DNA of 64,000 bases from Trichobilharzia szidati. Its lineage: Eukaryota > Platyhelminthes > Trematoda > Strigeidida > Schistosomatidae. Below, piece after piece: positions 13,281 through 24,194 of this stretch; within the stretch, counting starts at the first letter, position 1; the number at the start of each line of letters is the position of its first letter. The notes beneath the pieces are model-generated. The model ran no database searches and was not told the DNA's origin. It saw only the letters and a list, made by a program, of their open reading frames with translations. Both the position numbers and the translations under genes were made by a program. Location of the stretch: positions 90,037,256-90,101,255 of the forward strand of contig OX235271.1 of the NCBI GenBank assembly GCA_944472155.2, in the 5' to 3' direction.

Positions 13281-13979
13281 ATGGTAACACCTGTTGGTAA
13301 ATATACTCGTGACAATTCATGTGATAGCAGCCTTGACAATGATGACGATGATGATAATGACGATGAAATCAGTTTAAGTTCTGAAGATGATCAAAAATCA
13401 AATAATGTATTAGACAAAAAGAATAATACACAATCAATATGGTTTCGTGCTCAAAAACGACTTGTAGGCCGAGTGATGCGAAATGGACAATCGATTAAAT
13501 CTATCATTGGTAATCGTGCCTACAAGGCTTTAACTGCTTTATATGCTCTTATGAAATTATATATTAAACCTGAAAGTGAAGTAAAACAATTGTACAAGTC
13601 ATTAGTTAAAACAATTGGAAAAATTGGAGTTATCTCACAACAACGCAGTTTATCTGAAGAAGATTATACAAATATACATGAAATTAAAGAGAAAGGTCGT
13701 ACAATTGGTTTAACACTGATAAGTTTTGCTCAAACAGATTATACTTATAATTATGCTTTTCTTAAAGAACAATTAGATAATTGTAAAGATAGTATTTGTC
13801 AAGCTGTAACACCATATCTAAGTCAAAAGTCTGTTGAACGGATTAAATACTTTTTCAATGTACTTAGTTCAAGTGATTTTTTAGACGCTGTATACAATCA
13901 GTCAGCGAATGAATCCCAAAAAGCTGAACTACGTAATTTAGCGAATCATTTAAATCTTTTAATTAGTCAAATGAAGTAA
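13281..13979 (+). CDS. TNFAIP8: TNFAIP8/TIPE-family protein (DUF758), 232 aa
   Basis: Family knowledge: TIPE proteins are cytosolic all-helical proteins with a hydrophobic cavity that binds and transfers phosphoinositides. They act in cell survival and immune or migration signalling. Seen here: residues 53-232 follow the family along their length, including an N-terminal FRAQKRLVGRVM helix, a central KVAIKI-like segment (LVKTIGKIGVI), TLISFAQTDYTY, and the C-terminal SVERIKYFFNVLSSSDFL block before a final helix. Residues 1-52 are a non-conserved extension with an acidic tract at 19-29 (DNDDDDDNDDE). The mammalian protein is about 185-200 aa, so the extension adds roughly 40. The start is supported by an in-frame TAA at 13275, two codons upstream. 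The coding region is a single exon, as in mammalian TIPE genes. Ortholog choice within the family is not resolved; an invertebrate single-copy homologue is the likely reading. Confidence 0.88.
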   Translation: MVTPVGKYTRDNSCDSSLDNDDDDDNDDEISLSSEDDQKSNNVLDKKNNTQSIWFRAQKRLVGRVMRNGQSIKSIIGNRAYKALTALYALMKLYIKPESEVKQLYKSLVKTIGKIGVISQQRSLSEEDYTNIHEIKEKGRTIGLTLISFAQTDYTYNYAFLKEQLDNCKDSICQAVTPYLSQKSVERIKYFFNVLSSSDFLDAVYNQSANESQKAELRNLANHLNLLISQMK

Positions 13980-14024
13980 AAAAAAACAATTTGTTAATCT
14001 CTTCCTTGTTTTATGATCTCAGAG

Positions 14025-14349
14025 AATAAACGGTGCACAGTGACACTTGTGTATGACGTATTTAATATAGGATATAACATATTGTATCTAGGATTTGTCG
14101 GCTTTTTTATTCCTATATACATTTATTATATTATGAGACGTGTTGATTTCTGAATCATTAACTGTAATTATTTTGTTCACAGATTGAATAAGACAATTGT
14201 TATTATCACGTTTGTAATCTTGTAAAATAAAGTGATACCAGTTAACTTTTGCTTGTTACTACTATCTTCTTTCATTCTGGTAGCTATATGGCTTGCTTTT
14301 CTGTGTGTGGCACTACTTCGACTGGACGTTTTATATTTTCAAAAATAAA
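14025..14349 (+). terminator. Poly(A) signal cluster after the TIPE gene
   Basis: Three AATAAA hexamers lie on the sense strand at about 14025, 14226 and 14344, within 50-370 bases of the stop codon. Any could direct cleavage and polyadenylation. In AT-rich DNA some may be chance. Confidence 0.45.
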
Positions 14350-14364
14350 TGATTGAAACGAATA

Positions 14365-14574
14365 TTTTTGTTTATTATTGTTATTACTGCGGGCCGAAAT
14401 ACCTCGGGGGGAAACGTCACTGACTGCAGCACGGCTTCGAATCTCAGAAGGGTTATGAGTTCCTTCAAAGCTGCAGATACGTCTTGTTGGCTAGTGGATA
14501 CTAACATGTAGGAAACCTAGGTTCAAGGCTTCACGACAATCGCCTCCAACTGTCTAACATCAACAATTCACACT
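14365..14574 (-). repeat. GC-richer retroelement-like fragment with reversed TAA tail
   Basis: The sequence TTGTTTATTATTGTTATTAC at 14368 read on the minus strand is a TAA-type retroelement tail. The adjoining 14385-14570 is GC-richer than its surroundings and includes GGTTCAAGGC, a weak B-box look-alike. No second copy was found in the window, so the family is unknown. Confidence 0.3.
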
Positions 14575-15200
14575 GCTGTTTTCGGCGAATTCATTCACTT
14601 AGCTGTACAATCGCATTTATATATAATTATTTTGTGTTTGTGTGTACATTAGAATTTTTAAACAAAAGTAATTAGTTAGGGTTACTGTTTACGTCATCAA
14701 AATGTTTCTAAAATGTGATGAATAGTCAAAATCGTAACTACGGGGGGTGGTGAAGATTGATAAGTACTGACAAGGGTTGAGTAATAAGGATGTTAATGGA
14801 GACACGTGCTCAAAAAATAAATTATGCGATAAGTGGAAAGAGTAAATAAAGAGTTGTTTAAGAAGAGTTACTGAGATGCCATACGAGAAAGGTTGGAAGC
14901 TTCTTGTGACTTTGTAAATGATCTACAAATACTTACCCCCCGTGGTTACAATTTTGATTATTCATCACATTTTAAAAACATTTTGATAACGTAAACAGTA
15001 ACCCTAACTAATTTTTATTTTATTTTTGTCTGACAATCCTAATTTACACATATACACAAAATAAATATATATATAAATGCGATTGTACAGCTAAGTAAAT
15101 GAACTCCGCGAAAAGAATCTCCCCGCTGAACTTTGTTGTTCTTATATTCACGTCTGGATGGGTATTTTCCGTGAATTCACAGTGTATTGTGATGGCAAGC
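14575..15200. mobile_element. Inverted pair of Penelope-like 3' ends
   Basis: Left arm 14575-14760 and right arm 14930-15125 are reverse complements of each other. The left carries TTAGCTGTACAATCGCATTT and the right AAATGCGATTGTACAGCTAA. Both arms then share blocks ending beside TAGTTACGATTTT / GGTTACAATTTT. The same terminal block follows the PLE C-terminal coding region at 38.2, 49.1 and 60.4 kb, which identifies it as PLE 3' sequence rather than a classical MITE. The right side also carries the GTCTGGATGGG extension shared by other copies. The short centre (14760-14930) is unrelated. Confidence 0.7.
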
Positions 15201-15654
15201 TATCTAACATGGTGGTCACATTGCAAACTGGTCTGACGGATTAATTCATCCTGCACCAGACAAAGGACTAGGCACATTACACTAGCTAGTTTTCGATGAA
15301 AGTATCGCTACTGTTTTTTGAGTGGATACAGTGTAGGTTTTCATACATGCCAGCATTCCTTAACATGGCATTTCTGCAACGTTCATAAAAATTCTTGTTC
15401 AAATAATCGGACAATCAAGATAAAGGCCTCACTTATTCTTTGTTTTTTAACTCTCAATACATAAATTGTATGGCTTTTTCCAGACACCCAAAATTCTGTA
15501 CTTTGTATAAGTCTAGTTTTGTCAAGTTATATAGTACTTCGCAAATACAAAGATAAGTATTAGTTAAGATTTTGTTTTATCAGAGCAGGGCGATAGCTTA
15601 ATATCTAGTTTCAGAGAGACTTTTATAAACACCTACTCTTATAAATGTGCGTTG
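15201..15654. other. No recognisable feature
   Basis: AT-rich sequence. It may include further PLE-derived sequence just after 15200 that is too diverged to call. Confidence 0.35.
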
Positions 15655-15895
15655 ATTGTTCAATAGTAGATTGCTGGCGAATCACGCTACAAGTTATCCG
15701 GGTTTGATCTCCTACCGGTGCATTCCCCAAAAACTTCGCCTAGCTGGTAATAAGTCTGGTGAAGAGAGAAGGTTGGGCGTGAGTTTAGCAACCCTACACC
15801 GTACAGAAAAACACTACCGATACTGAAACTTCCAAGCTCAAGCTTGAAGCTCTATGCTGCACTCAAAATGAATAAGAAAAATTATAATAACCTTG
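15655..15895 (+). mobile_element. Family A SINE, diverged
   Basis: The tRNA-like head is eroded (GGGTTTGATCTCC is the B-box remnant near 15700). The body keeps GGTTGGGCGTGAG, GTTTAGCAACCC and CACTACCGATACTGAAACTT. The tail reads CTTGAAGCTCTATGCTGCAC before an A-rich end. This is the common family A layout. Confidence 0.75.
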
Positions 15896-16314
15896 TAGAT
15901 ATATTTAGTAGCTTATTCATCTTAGTAATAAAAGTTAACTGACAAAGTTTATTCTCGTTTCTCTTTATAGAGTTTATCTCTCATTAACGTCTATTACAGT
16001 CATAATAATTACATTGGTATGAGTTCAAATTTTTTATCATCACTTGACAGCTACCCCAGATAAGAATGACCTTAGCTTAATGAGTACCTATAGGTTACCC
16101 TGACAAGGTTAAGTTGTTAAACAAATTAGGAATGCACTTCCATAAATAAATAACATCTGCATAATTTTGTATAGTAGTTGATTCTGACAGATTCTCTCTT
16201 ATTTTTGTATTCATCCATCCATACTGTAAAAATTATAATGCTACGTATGAAACAACAGAAGACAAAACGTTCAGTCTATCCATTCACAATTTACTCAATA
16301 ATACAAATGGAATT
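15896..16314. other. No recognisable feature
   Basis: AT-rich sequence without recognised features. Confidence 0.4.
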
Positions 16315-17090
16315 TTTAGGTGAATTCGTTTAAATCGACTGTACAATTGCATTTATGCGTACAACTTTTTTCACAAAAGGGCACAGTAACAAAAGTAATG
16401 GTATTACATAATCGTATTTGTGAATATTAATCAATAGGCAGTAGGAGTCGAACAAGCTTGTTAGCGTTACGCAACGAGATAAGTAATTTAATGAGTTGTA
16501 ATCAGGAAGTGCATAGAAGCGAGGGAAATGCGATATTACGTAACATTTCGAGAGGAAGAAGGAAGAAAGGGTCGTAACTATTATAATATAAGTGGTTGGG
16601 TGATACTGTTTTGTATGCAGACCTCCATTGTCTCTATGTGAATGGCTAGAGTTTGAGCAGTGTACAAGTGACAAAAGCGTTTTGTCTTTGGCTGGCTGTT
16701 TTTCTGCTTTGTAGATTATTTTGAAGGAGGAGTTTGTTGAGGTAGAATGGCCAGTGTAGAGAAGGTGTGTATTTATCTCCTTCCTTATGGAACCATTGCT
16801 ACCTTTTGGTGTACATCCTGATTACAATTCATTCACTTAATTACTTGTCTGAATACATAACCTTAACACCCTTCAACATCTCTTAAAAGTATTGATTAAT
16901 ATTAACAACTTTCATGAAGACACCTCATCACTTTCTTTTCTACCTCCTTTTGTGAAAAAAATTGTTTGTGAATGCAGTTGTACAGCTAAAGAGAACAGAT
17001 TCGCCTAAAAGAGCCCCTTCCTTGAACTACTTGTTTTGTTCTCTTCATTAGTGTCTGGATGTGGATTTTTACCAATAAGTGGAATTATCC
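16315..17090. mobile_element. Inverted pair of Penelope-like 3' ends, minus then plus
   Basis: The minus half (about 16760 down to 16315) decodes near 16600-16680 as QTLAIHIETMEVCIQNSITQ. This is the conserved PLE C-terminal block written elsewhere in this window as AEALAIHIEKPELCIQK. Its untranslated part and the AATTGTACAGTCGA-type terminus follow. The plus half (about 16800-17090) repeats the untranslated region in the opposite orientation and ends at TGTACAGCTAAAGAG plus the GTGTCTGGATGTGG extension. The two halves meet head to head near 16770-16800. Both are noncoding today. Confidence 0.72.
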
Positions 17091-17374
17091 AGAATTTTTC
17101 AAAATACTTCCACTGTAGTTTTCTCCCAGATACTAATTTATTATTATTCCTTTGGGTTCCGACTGGAACATAGCGCTTCAACAACAGATCTCCGCTTTGT
17201 TCTATGTTGTGCTGTTCTCTTCAGTTAGGTCAACGATTGTACGAACATTCCACGTCCCCATTCTTATTCTCGCTCTCATCGAGAGAAGACAAACCGCCAG
17301 AATGGCTCTCCAAAACCTCTATCAGTCTATGGTGTCATTTTTCCTCTCCGATTCCAGCGTAGAATAAGTTTGTT

Positions 17375-17540
17375 TTATGTATAATTTGTATTATTATTAT
17401 TATTTTTAGTTTGCATTGAAGTTTCTGTAGCAGTGTGAATGGTTTTGTGATGTAGGGTCGCTAGCCCCACGCCCAACCCTCCCTTTTTTTGACCAGGCTT
17501 GTGACCGGCTAGAAAACTAACGAGCTAGTAAACTGGGTGA
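17375..17540 (-). mobile_element. SINE-A-related body fragment with TAA tail
   Basis: On the minus strand this reads GGGTTGGGCGTGGGGCTAGC, ACACTGCTACAGAAACTTCA and an (AAT)n tail at its left end. The body matches family A SINEs. The segment before it (GTTTTCTAGCCGGTCACAAG) replaces the usual AAGCCAGTAATAAGACTGG. A second copy of this variant lies at 40860-41010. Confidence 0.65.
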
Positions 17541-17849
17541 GATTATGACTCTAACATATAGAACGTCTTTATTAATACGCAAAAAAATTTACCAATCTAG
17601 TAGTGATAAATATGTTAACAATAATCAGTCAGTATCAGTAGGTAAATGAGAGAATCATTAACCAAGAAAATTAATACAAAAATTAAAGAGCAGAAATAAT
17701 TGTATAATGCATAATTTTGGAGAAAATAATGAGTAATCACGGGTTCAAATTGATTTAGTAATAAGCAGTTAAAGATGAAGTAGTCAGAATAATAAAATAA
17801 TTAGGACAATAATAACTTGGAAAGGCTTGGTCAGTTTTACACTCAGTAA

Positions 17850-18215
17850 GATGGCCAAGGTAAAGAAAGTGGTTACACGAATTTCTTCTGGACACACAGA
17901 TGTAGCTTCCTCAGGCGGACTCCGATAGCACCAGCTGTATGTTGAAGACGAACTCGTAATGTGAAACAAACATTATCCCAAATGGGATAAATAGCTTTTA
18001 ATGCTGTATTCATATCGATTTTCTGCTCACAATCTACCAGGTGTGCTACAAATAGATCTTGACTCTCCCTTGCTTAACCATACAAGATAATGCTCTGAAA
18101 TACGATAATGAATCTGCCTAAACATACCCTCAATATAAATATCTAGCTCCGTGCGAGCAGTTAAACTGATGGATACACACGGAAGAGAACAGACTAACCA
18201 GTTTATACTTATTTC
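17850..18215 (-). mobile_element. Penelope-like element fragment, GIY-YIG end to C-terminus
   Basis: Minus-strand translation with frameshifts gives CIHQFNCSHGARYL, the start of the GIY-YIG endonuclease module. Then come HLVDCEQKIDMNTALKAIY and RLRKLHLCVQKKFV, the conserved C-terminal blocks of this PLE group. Stops and frame changes show it is inactive. The short 61-codon frame at 17784-17969 is only the distal part of this fragment. Confidence 0.75.
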
Positions 18216-19254
18216 TCGAAAGTAGATTTGAGGCGATTGTGAAGATACAGTGTACCTCTCCTGACGTGATTGCTATTTTTTATTGTATTTCTTAGGCGCT
18301 GTGTTATCATTTCAACAAGAAACTACAGCCTTATGAACGACGGTTTCTTCGGAACTGTTGTTATTCTAACTTGCTTTAGCTTTACATTCATTCTATTACT
18401 ATTAGTTGTTACAATGGAAACTTGTAAAGGATAGTTAAGGTTGTATTCAAGATAAATAATGAAACAGAAAGGCAAAATTACAGACTGCTTTTAAATGAAG
18501 TATTCGTTATTCATTGACTGACAAAATAAAACAGTCAAATATGCTACTGTTTAATTTTCTTTTGAGGTTTATTCAACAATTGATTTCACAAAGACAAAAA
18601 ATGGATAAGTAGCTATGAAAGAAGACTAAAATATTAACTATGCCGTCTCATATCCCAAAGCTATAGAGCTGTTTGAAGTTAAACAGTTTGAATAATTGAT
18701 TATATATATAGTTATGAAAAAATACTGATAGTAACGAAACAAAATGCCTAAAACGATACAGTCATCGATTGTCTCATGTGTAACCTCATAATCGCTTAGA
18801 TGGAAGCATGTAGTAAGTATTTTGTTTCTTTTTATACCACTTCAGTACTACTCACATATATTCTTTTTCGAGAAATCATTGACTCTATGTGGAATGTGGT
18901 AAGCGACTAACCTATATCCGAAAACAACTATGCCAATCTGCCATCCGAGGAAGACTATGTCACTCACTTGGTAAAACTTCTCTTATAGAAGGCTGTAAAT
19001 ACGAACTTTCTAAGCTGTTAGAGTGGTAACCGTGAACATAGCAGTAAGATTCGTCCAGCTCTTGGCACGTCAACCTATTCATCTCACTTCACCTAGTTTT
19101 TATTTGATAGCAAATATATTCGGGGGTGTAAGTCGTTGTCTGTAATCTGGTTCTGTCAAGTGCATACTATGGCATCGCAAGACGTTCTATAACACTACAC
19201 CAGCTGGAAGCTGGTCACATTTATGATGTTAACAGAAGCTTTTATTCATCAATA
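18216..19254. other. No recognisable feature
   Basis: AT-rich sequence with no gene or repeat recognised. Confidence 0.4.
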
Positions 19255-19480
19255 AGGCGTCAGTGGTTCAGAAGTAGAATACCCGCCAATCACCCACGTG
19301 ATCTAGACTTCAGTCCCCAAATGACACACTCCTATAGCTCTCTTAGTCTGTAGTGAGCCTAATAAGCAGGGAAGGTTGGGCGTAAGGCTAGCAACGTCAC
19401 TCCCACAGAAAACGTCGCAGTTACTGAAAATTCAAATGTCAAACTTGAAGCTTTATGTTCTATTTCAGTTTGTTGAACCC
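19255..19480 (+). mobile_element. Family A SINE, diverged
   Basis: Body landmarks GGGAAGGTTGGGCGTAAGG, GCTAGCAACGTCAC and CAGTTACTGAAAATTCAAAT are present. The tail reads CTTGAAGCTTTATGTTCTAT. The tRNA-like head is recognisable but mutated (GTCAGTGGTTCAGAAGTAGA). Confidence 0.75.
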
Positions 19481-20356
19481 TAATCTGTTCAAGTGAAAAA
19501 TTTGAATCTTCGGGTGCAGAAAGTAACATAGTCATTTTGAAGCTTACTTAGCCCTATACCATTTACCTTCATATCCTTCACTGCTTTTCTTCACTGTGTT
19601 ACTGTTGTCATTATTTTACCATTCGTCTTATTTTCGGTTACTTATAATTCTCACAGTTTAGTGCCAGCTTTGATTAAAGCTGTTTTAAATGATTTCCTGA
19701 ATTTGACTTAGTGGCTTTAAAAACTCCTTAGCATGTTCTTCTTTGAATTGTGTATTCGAAGGTGATAAAGGTTTCCTTTCATATCAGTATTTTTTAGCGT
19801 CTGTGTATTCATATTTCTTATTATTTCAGACGTATCAACTCTATACTGCATGCTGATATGGATTTTAATAAATTAACCAATTCTTGATGACTGTGTTTTC
19901 ATTTTATCACTTCTCGTATACTGTCATATTCACACACTTGTTGAATCTAATGTTGTCATTATGTCCATGTTATGTTTATGTTATCCTTTTGATTTGCTAT
20001 ATATAATTGTGTACTTAGAGTATTTAGCTGACTAGTTTGAACGACATTTATGAATTCACTAAATAATATCAATGAAGCCAAATAGAGATTTGATTAGACA
20101 GGTAAATTGATGGCTTATATATGTTTGAAAGAACTCACACTTAATCGACTGAGAAAATTTTGAGGTTATCTGGGGTGGTGAACAATCTGCATTATAATTA
20201 TTCGAATAAACGAATCGTTTTTTATCTTGAAATAAGAAAACTTCGAACCACTAGACATTAACTAAACCATTACAGTCTAAGTTGAATCCGCTCCAATCCA
20301 AGGAACTGGATCTTTGAATAGTCACTTTTAAGTTTGCAAGTGGTACTGACGAAATC
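19481..20356. other. No recognisable feature
   Basis: AT-rich sequence with no recognised gene or repeat. Confidence 0.4.
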
Positions 20357-20572
20357 ATGAGTCCGTGGCACAGTGGTAGAATGCTTGCCAACCACACCTC
20401 ATGTGATTCAGGGTTCGATTCCCGGCCGACTCACTCATTTACCTTGCTAAACCGTTAATGAGACTGGTAAAGAGGGAAGGTTGGGCAACCCCATCCCTTC
20501 AAAGCTCCAGCTTGAAGCCCTATGTTCCATTGTGAATGTAAAAGAAATAAAATAAATAATAATAATACTGAC
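20357..20572 (+). mobile_element. Family A SINE with good head and (TAA)n tail
   Basis: The head GTCCGTGGCACAGTGGTAGA carries an A-box-like element. The B box reads GGGTTCGATTCCC near 20412. The body GAGGGAAGGTTGGGCAACCC lacks the ATGAGGCTAG segment found in other copies. The tail is GAAGCCCTATGTTCCATTGT followed by AATAAAATAAATAATAATAA. Confidence 0.85.
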
Positions 20573-21304
20573 GAACTCATCGAGTCATAAAACGAGAAAG
20601 ATAAGAAATTTAGACAAGTCAATTAAAAACTCATTAGTAGTATACTCAGTGATTACAGAACTTTAAGCTACTAAAATGTCAGCACTACATTTTGTGACCT
20701 CGCAGCTCCCCAGTTGTTTTTGCGTTTGATGGATAAACATAGCACACAGTCATACTGACTGATCACTCAAGACTTCTGTAATTTCCCAATGTCAGGTTTT
20801 TAGGGATTGCGTTAAATAATCTTCACTTGCGAATGTATGATGTTATTGGAAATTACTGAAAATTCGTATCTGCTTATGTCAGGTTCTCTGATTATCATTA
20901 AAAGGATATTTAAATTATCACATTAGAGTGAATAGATGCAGCCGTTGTCATTGCTACACATACAAAACGTTTCTATTAGAGCAAAGGAAGTTTGTGTATT
21001 CTTCTACAGCCAAACAGCATAATAAATTAAGCAAAGGCTGTTGAGTTAAATAGACAGGTAAGAAAAGGCAAATAAACAAAATTGCATTTTATTCTACCAC
21101 AGTGTTCAGAATATACCTTTTTAATATCAATGTTAACTCGACAGTTAGTTATTATCACCTCAAACCAACCCCCTTAATTCTTTGCTGTGCACTCTTTATT
21201 TTACTGATGAGCAAAAGAAACCCTTCACCCCTCTTCTATTAGGCTGCACAAATCCAGATAGGAATATATTCAAGTGTTGGTTTGCAGGAATTATATTGGT
21301 AACG
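20573..21304. other. No recognisable feature
   Basis: AT-rich sequence with no recognised gene or repeat. Confidence 0.4.
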
Positions 21305-21780
21305 TTATTGGCCACTAGCTGACATCAGTTAGAGAACCATTGGAAAACCTGGAAGTAGTGCACTGCTTTTTTATCCTAGTTTGCGTTAATTAAGTAGTAC
21401 ACATCCACCACAGGGGTTCGAACTCAGGACCTTCCGGTTACGAGGCAAGCTTGTAGACCATTCAGTCACTGGAACCCGGTCCAATAGCTTGTGAATTCCA
21501 GTTTCTGCCGATTCATGATATATTTACCACGATCACCAGCTAATACCACAGGTGAGTAACTGTCCCCTTGTCCACTATTCCATGGTCTTTCAATTGTTCT
21601 CTAACTGACATCAGCTCGTGATCAATCTTGTAGCCATTTTAAATCCCTACAGACCAACACTTCGTAATAAGTCTAATGACCATTAGCTACTGGTTGTATA
21701 CGGGGAGTTACCTGTAGTTCTAGTGAGAATTTATAACCGGCGAGATCCATCAAGCCAGGCAAGAGGACAGATGGCCTTTG
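21305..21780 (-). mobile_element. tRNA-derived repeat, family C
   Basis: Minus-strand 21490-21410 reads as a tRNA-like segment with a B box (GAGTTCGAACCCC) and an upstream ACTGAATGGTCTAC block. It aligns along several hundred bases with 30590-31010 through shared blocks: TTAGAGAACCATTGGAAAAC, CTGCACAGCTGTTTTATCCTA-like, and CAGCAGTACGCACC-like. GTTAGAGAAC near the left edge and GTTCTCTAAC near 21600 form an inverted match. The GC-rich tRNA part is not a functional tRNA gene. Confidence 0.55.
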
Positions 21781-21812
21781 GAGTTTCTGAATCGGTAGAG
21801 AAGAGAGCAGTT

Positions 21813-22440
21813 TAGCTCAAAGCACACATTTCACTCCGTCACTGTCGTAAAGAAAGATTTTTTAAGCATAATGTACAACGGCGCTGGATGAGTCGAGGAG
21901 ATTTGTTGGCAGCAGATTTCAATGACCATGTGCTGACTTTAGGTGATGCTATGAATAACCGAGTTGAAAGTTCACATAAACAAATGAAGCGTTACCTGCA
22001 AAGATCAGACAGTCTGCACAAAAGCATGTTGAAGGTTTATAAATGGTGTAAGCAAAGTTCTTCAAGAATACACAAGGAGGAGATGATAACTCAGTCACGA
22101 TGTTTCAAGTATTCCTGTTCACAACGTCTACTACCAATCCTACGACGACTAACGCCATACGCCTCGCGGAAAGTGATCCTTGAATATAAAAAGCGACGGT
22201 GGGCTTCCGTAGAGGTTGAAGCTTTGGACTATGTGTTCTTCAAAGACAATGGAAGGAGAATAGAGGGGAATCTGCGTGTATGCACATGCACATGTAGGAC
22301 GTTCCAGATCTGTTGGTACCCTTGTTGACATTCGCTGTTGGTGCATTTCAGAAAGGCGTGTTTTACAGTTAGATTTACGTCCCCTACGTCTACGTCGAAT
22401 TGTTTTACAATTAGAAGACAAATAGTACAATTTTCATAAA
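21813..22440 (+). mobile_element. Mutator-like (MULE) transposase remnant with SWIM finger
   Basis: An open frame of about 170 codons (methionine at 21888, open from 21816) contains TLGDAMNNRVESSHKQMK. This matches the NTNNRVESxHxxLK segment that follows the transposase core in MULE/ZSWIM proteins. About 110 residues later comes CTCTCRTFQICWYPC, the CxCxxF...PC half of a SWIM zinc finger. The expected final histidine region is cut by a stop directly after the last cysteine, although the next codon after the stop is CAT (His). No DDE catalytic core precedes it; family C repeat sequence lies just upstream. It could be a transposon fragment or the last exon of a decayed domesticated gene. Confidence 0.6.
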
Positions 22441-22599
22441 ATCAGTGGCATACTGCCTGAAATTACAATCGTTATAAAAAATTGAAATAACATAACTCAA
22501 TCTTGGAATGATAGCAGAAAATATATTATAAATTAGGGCGTCAAAAATGCAAACATCACAATATTTAGTTCAAGTCATTAGTTATTCATATGCGTTGTA

Positions 22600-22797
22600 T
22601 TGGAAGGAGAAGATAGAAGACAGAGACTGGATTCTGTCATCCGTAAAACTTGCTATGTAAACTGGTTCATAACTGTCGAAATAGCTGAAAAAAAACATCC
22701 TCTGCTAGAAGCTTCAACTTTGTTCAGTGATTACGTCACGCCTCATATTGTCAACCAATTCAAATGTATCTGTAGACACATGAATGTGGATGCATAA
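22600..22797 (+). other. Short open frame after the MULE remnant, function unknown
   Basis: A 65-codon frame includes KHPLLEASTLFSDYVTPHIV. It lies 170-360 bases after the MULE-like frame on the same strand and could be its distal tail after a gap. I do not recognise it. It may equally be chance. Confidence 0.2.
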
Positions 22798-24190
22798 TAT
22801 CACTTTGAACATGAGGATGAGAGAACATGATATGAAAAACAGTTAAACAACTGAACCCTAAAACTTTGATAAACACAGGTGATAGACTACCAGCCTCATT
22901 TATGACAAAACACACTTATGTGAATCATAAGACTGATTTGAAAACAGCTTTCAATATTACCTATTAAAACCACCAATGGGTGCTAAATAAAATATCCATA
23001 CCTATCTAGGTAATTCTGACCTGATTATACCACTAACACTACTGTCAGTTATTATCCTGTTTTCTCCTAAATCTTTTATTATTTTGTTTATTTTATCTGA
23101 CCCTTCACATCAATGTAAATTGAATTGACAAGCAGATATGTGATTAGATTGTTCGATATGTACAGATCAAGTAAATCACACTTTTTTCAGATAAACTACT
23201 AATTTTTTTATAACTAATTCCTTACAAGAAGTAATCGCATGTATATGAAGTCTGTGCCATATTCACTAATAACTGAATCGCTTACATGAGCAGAAATTTT
23301 GTATTTAAGTGAATTGAATCATTCCCAGTTAATTGCTGATGCTAAGCTAAACAGTCGTTTGATGTAATCGTCGTATTAGTGTGTCTATTAAATTCACTTT
23401 GTTGATACAAGTGGTTTAAAATTACTCATGCCAGTCAGCTATATATATATGTAATATCTGGTATACATTAAATGGATGTAGTGACAAATCTATGACTTAT
23501 TACAGAAAATACCCCACTGATACCTTACCTTCTTGTTGGTAGAACATCAAGAAATAATAAATTATTGTCTTAATCAGTTTCATATTTGAACTCACTCTGG
23601 TAGGATGGGTCTTTAATGGACGTATTTAGAAGGACATCGGCATTCATGTTGTCGTTATACACAATAAAAACATCATAAGAATATACAGTAGAATATTTTA
23701 GTGGATTGTTCTGTAATTTGGTCACAAACATGAGAGTGCATAGGAGTCCATTACGTCAATCATTTTAATTATTTAAATTCTATATTAGATGAACTTATTG
23801 GACGAAACAATGATAAATAAATTTGGTCGGCTTAAGGATAGATCAAATTAGGAAAAATAATGTAATTCATTAGACACTATATAATGACTGTGAGGTCAAT
23901 TACATTGGTTAAACTAGTAGATCAAGGTCATTTAGATTAGTGGAGTATGGGAGTTTAGCTGAATCTCGAATAATTGACCCTGCTATGCTGATGCATTTAC
24001 TTGCGTTTATTCATACAGTAGGTCAGGAAAGACTGAAGTTAGGAAGTAAGGTAGTTAGATGAAGAGAGGTGACAATCACTGAATCGTTGTTCATCAAATT
24101 AGCGGCAGACATGTGCATTCGAAATGACACAACGCCTAAATAGGACATACAGAAAATTCAAATAAAAAGAGGGAGCATAGTTATATAAAG
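22798..24190. other. No recognisable feature
   Basis: AT-rich sequence with a short TA run near 23440. Nothing else is recognised. Confidence 0.4.
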
Positions 24191-24194
24191 AAAG

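Noticed and set aside
14575..15125. Interpretation as a DNA-transposon MITE with long terminal inverted repeats
   Set aside because: The same terminal block follows PLE coding sequence at 38.2, 49.1 and 60.4 kb, so the arms are PLE 3' ends; no target duplication supports a MITE.
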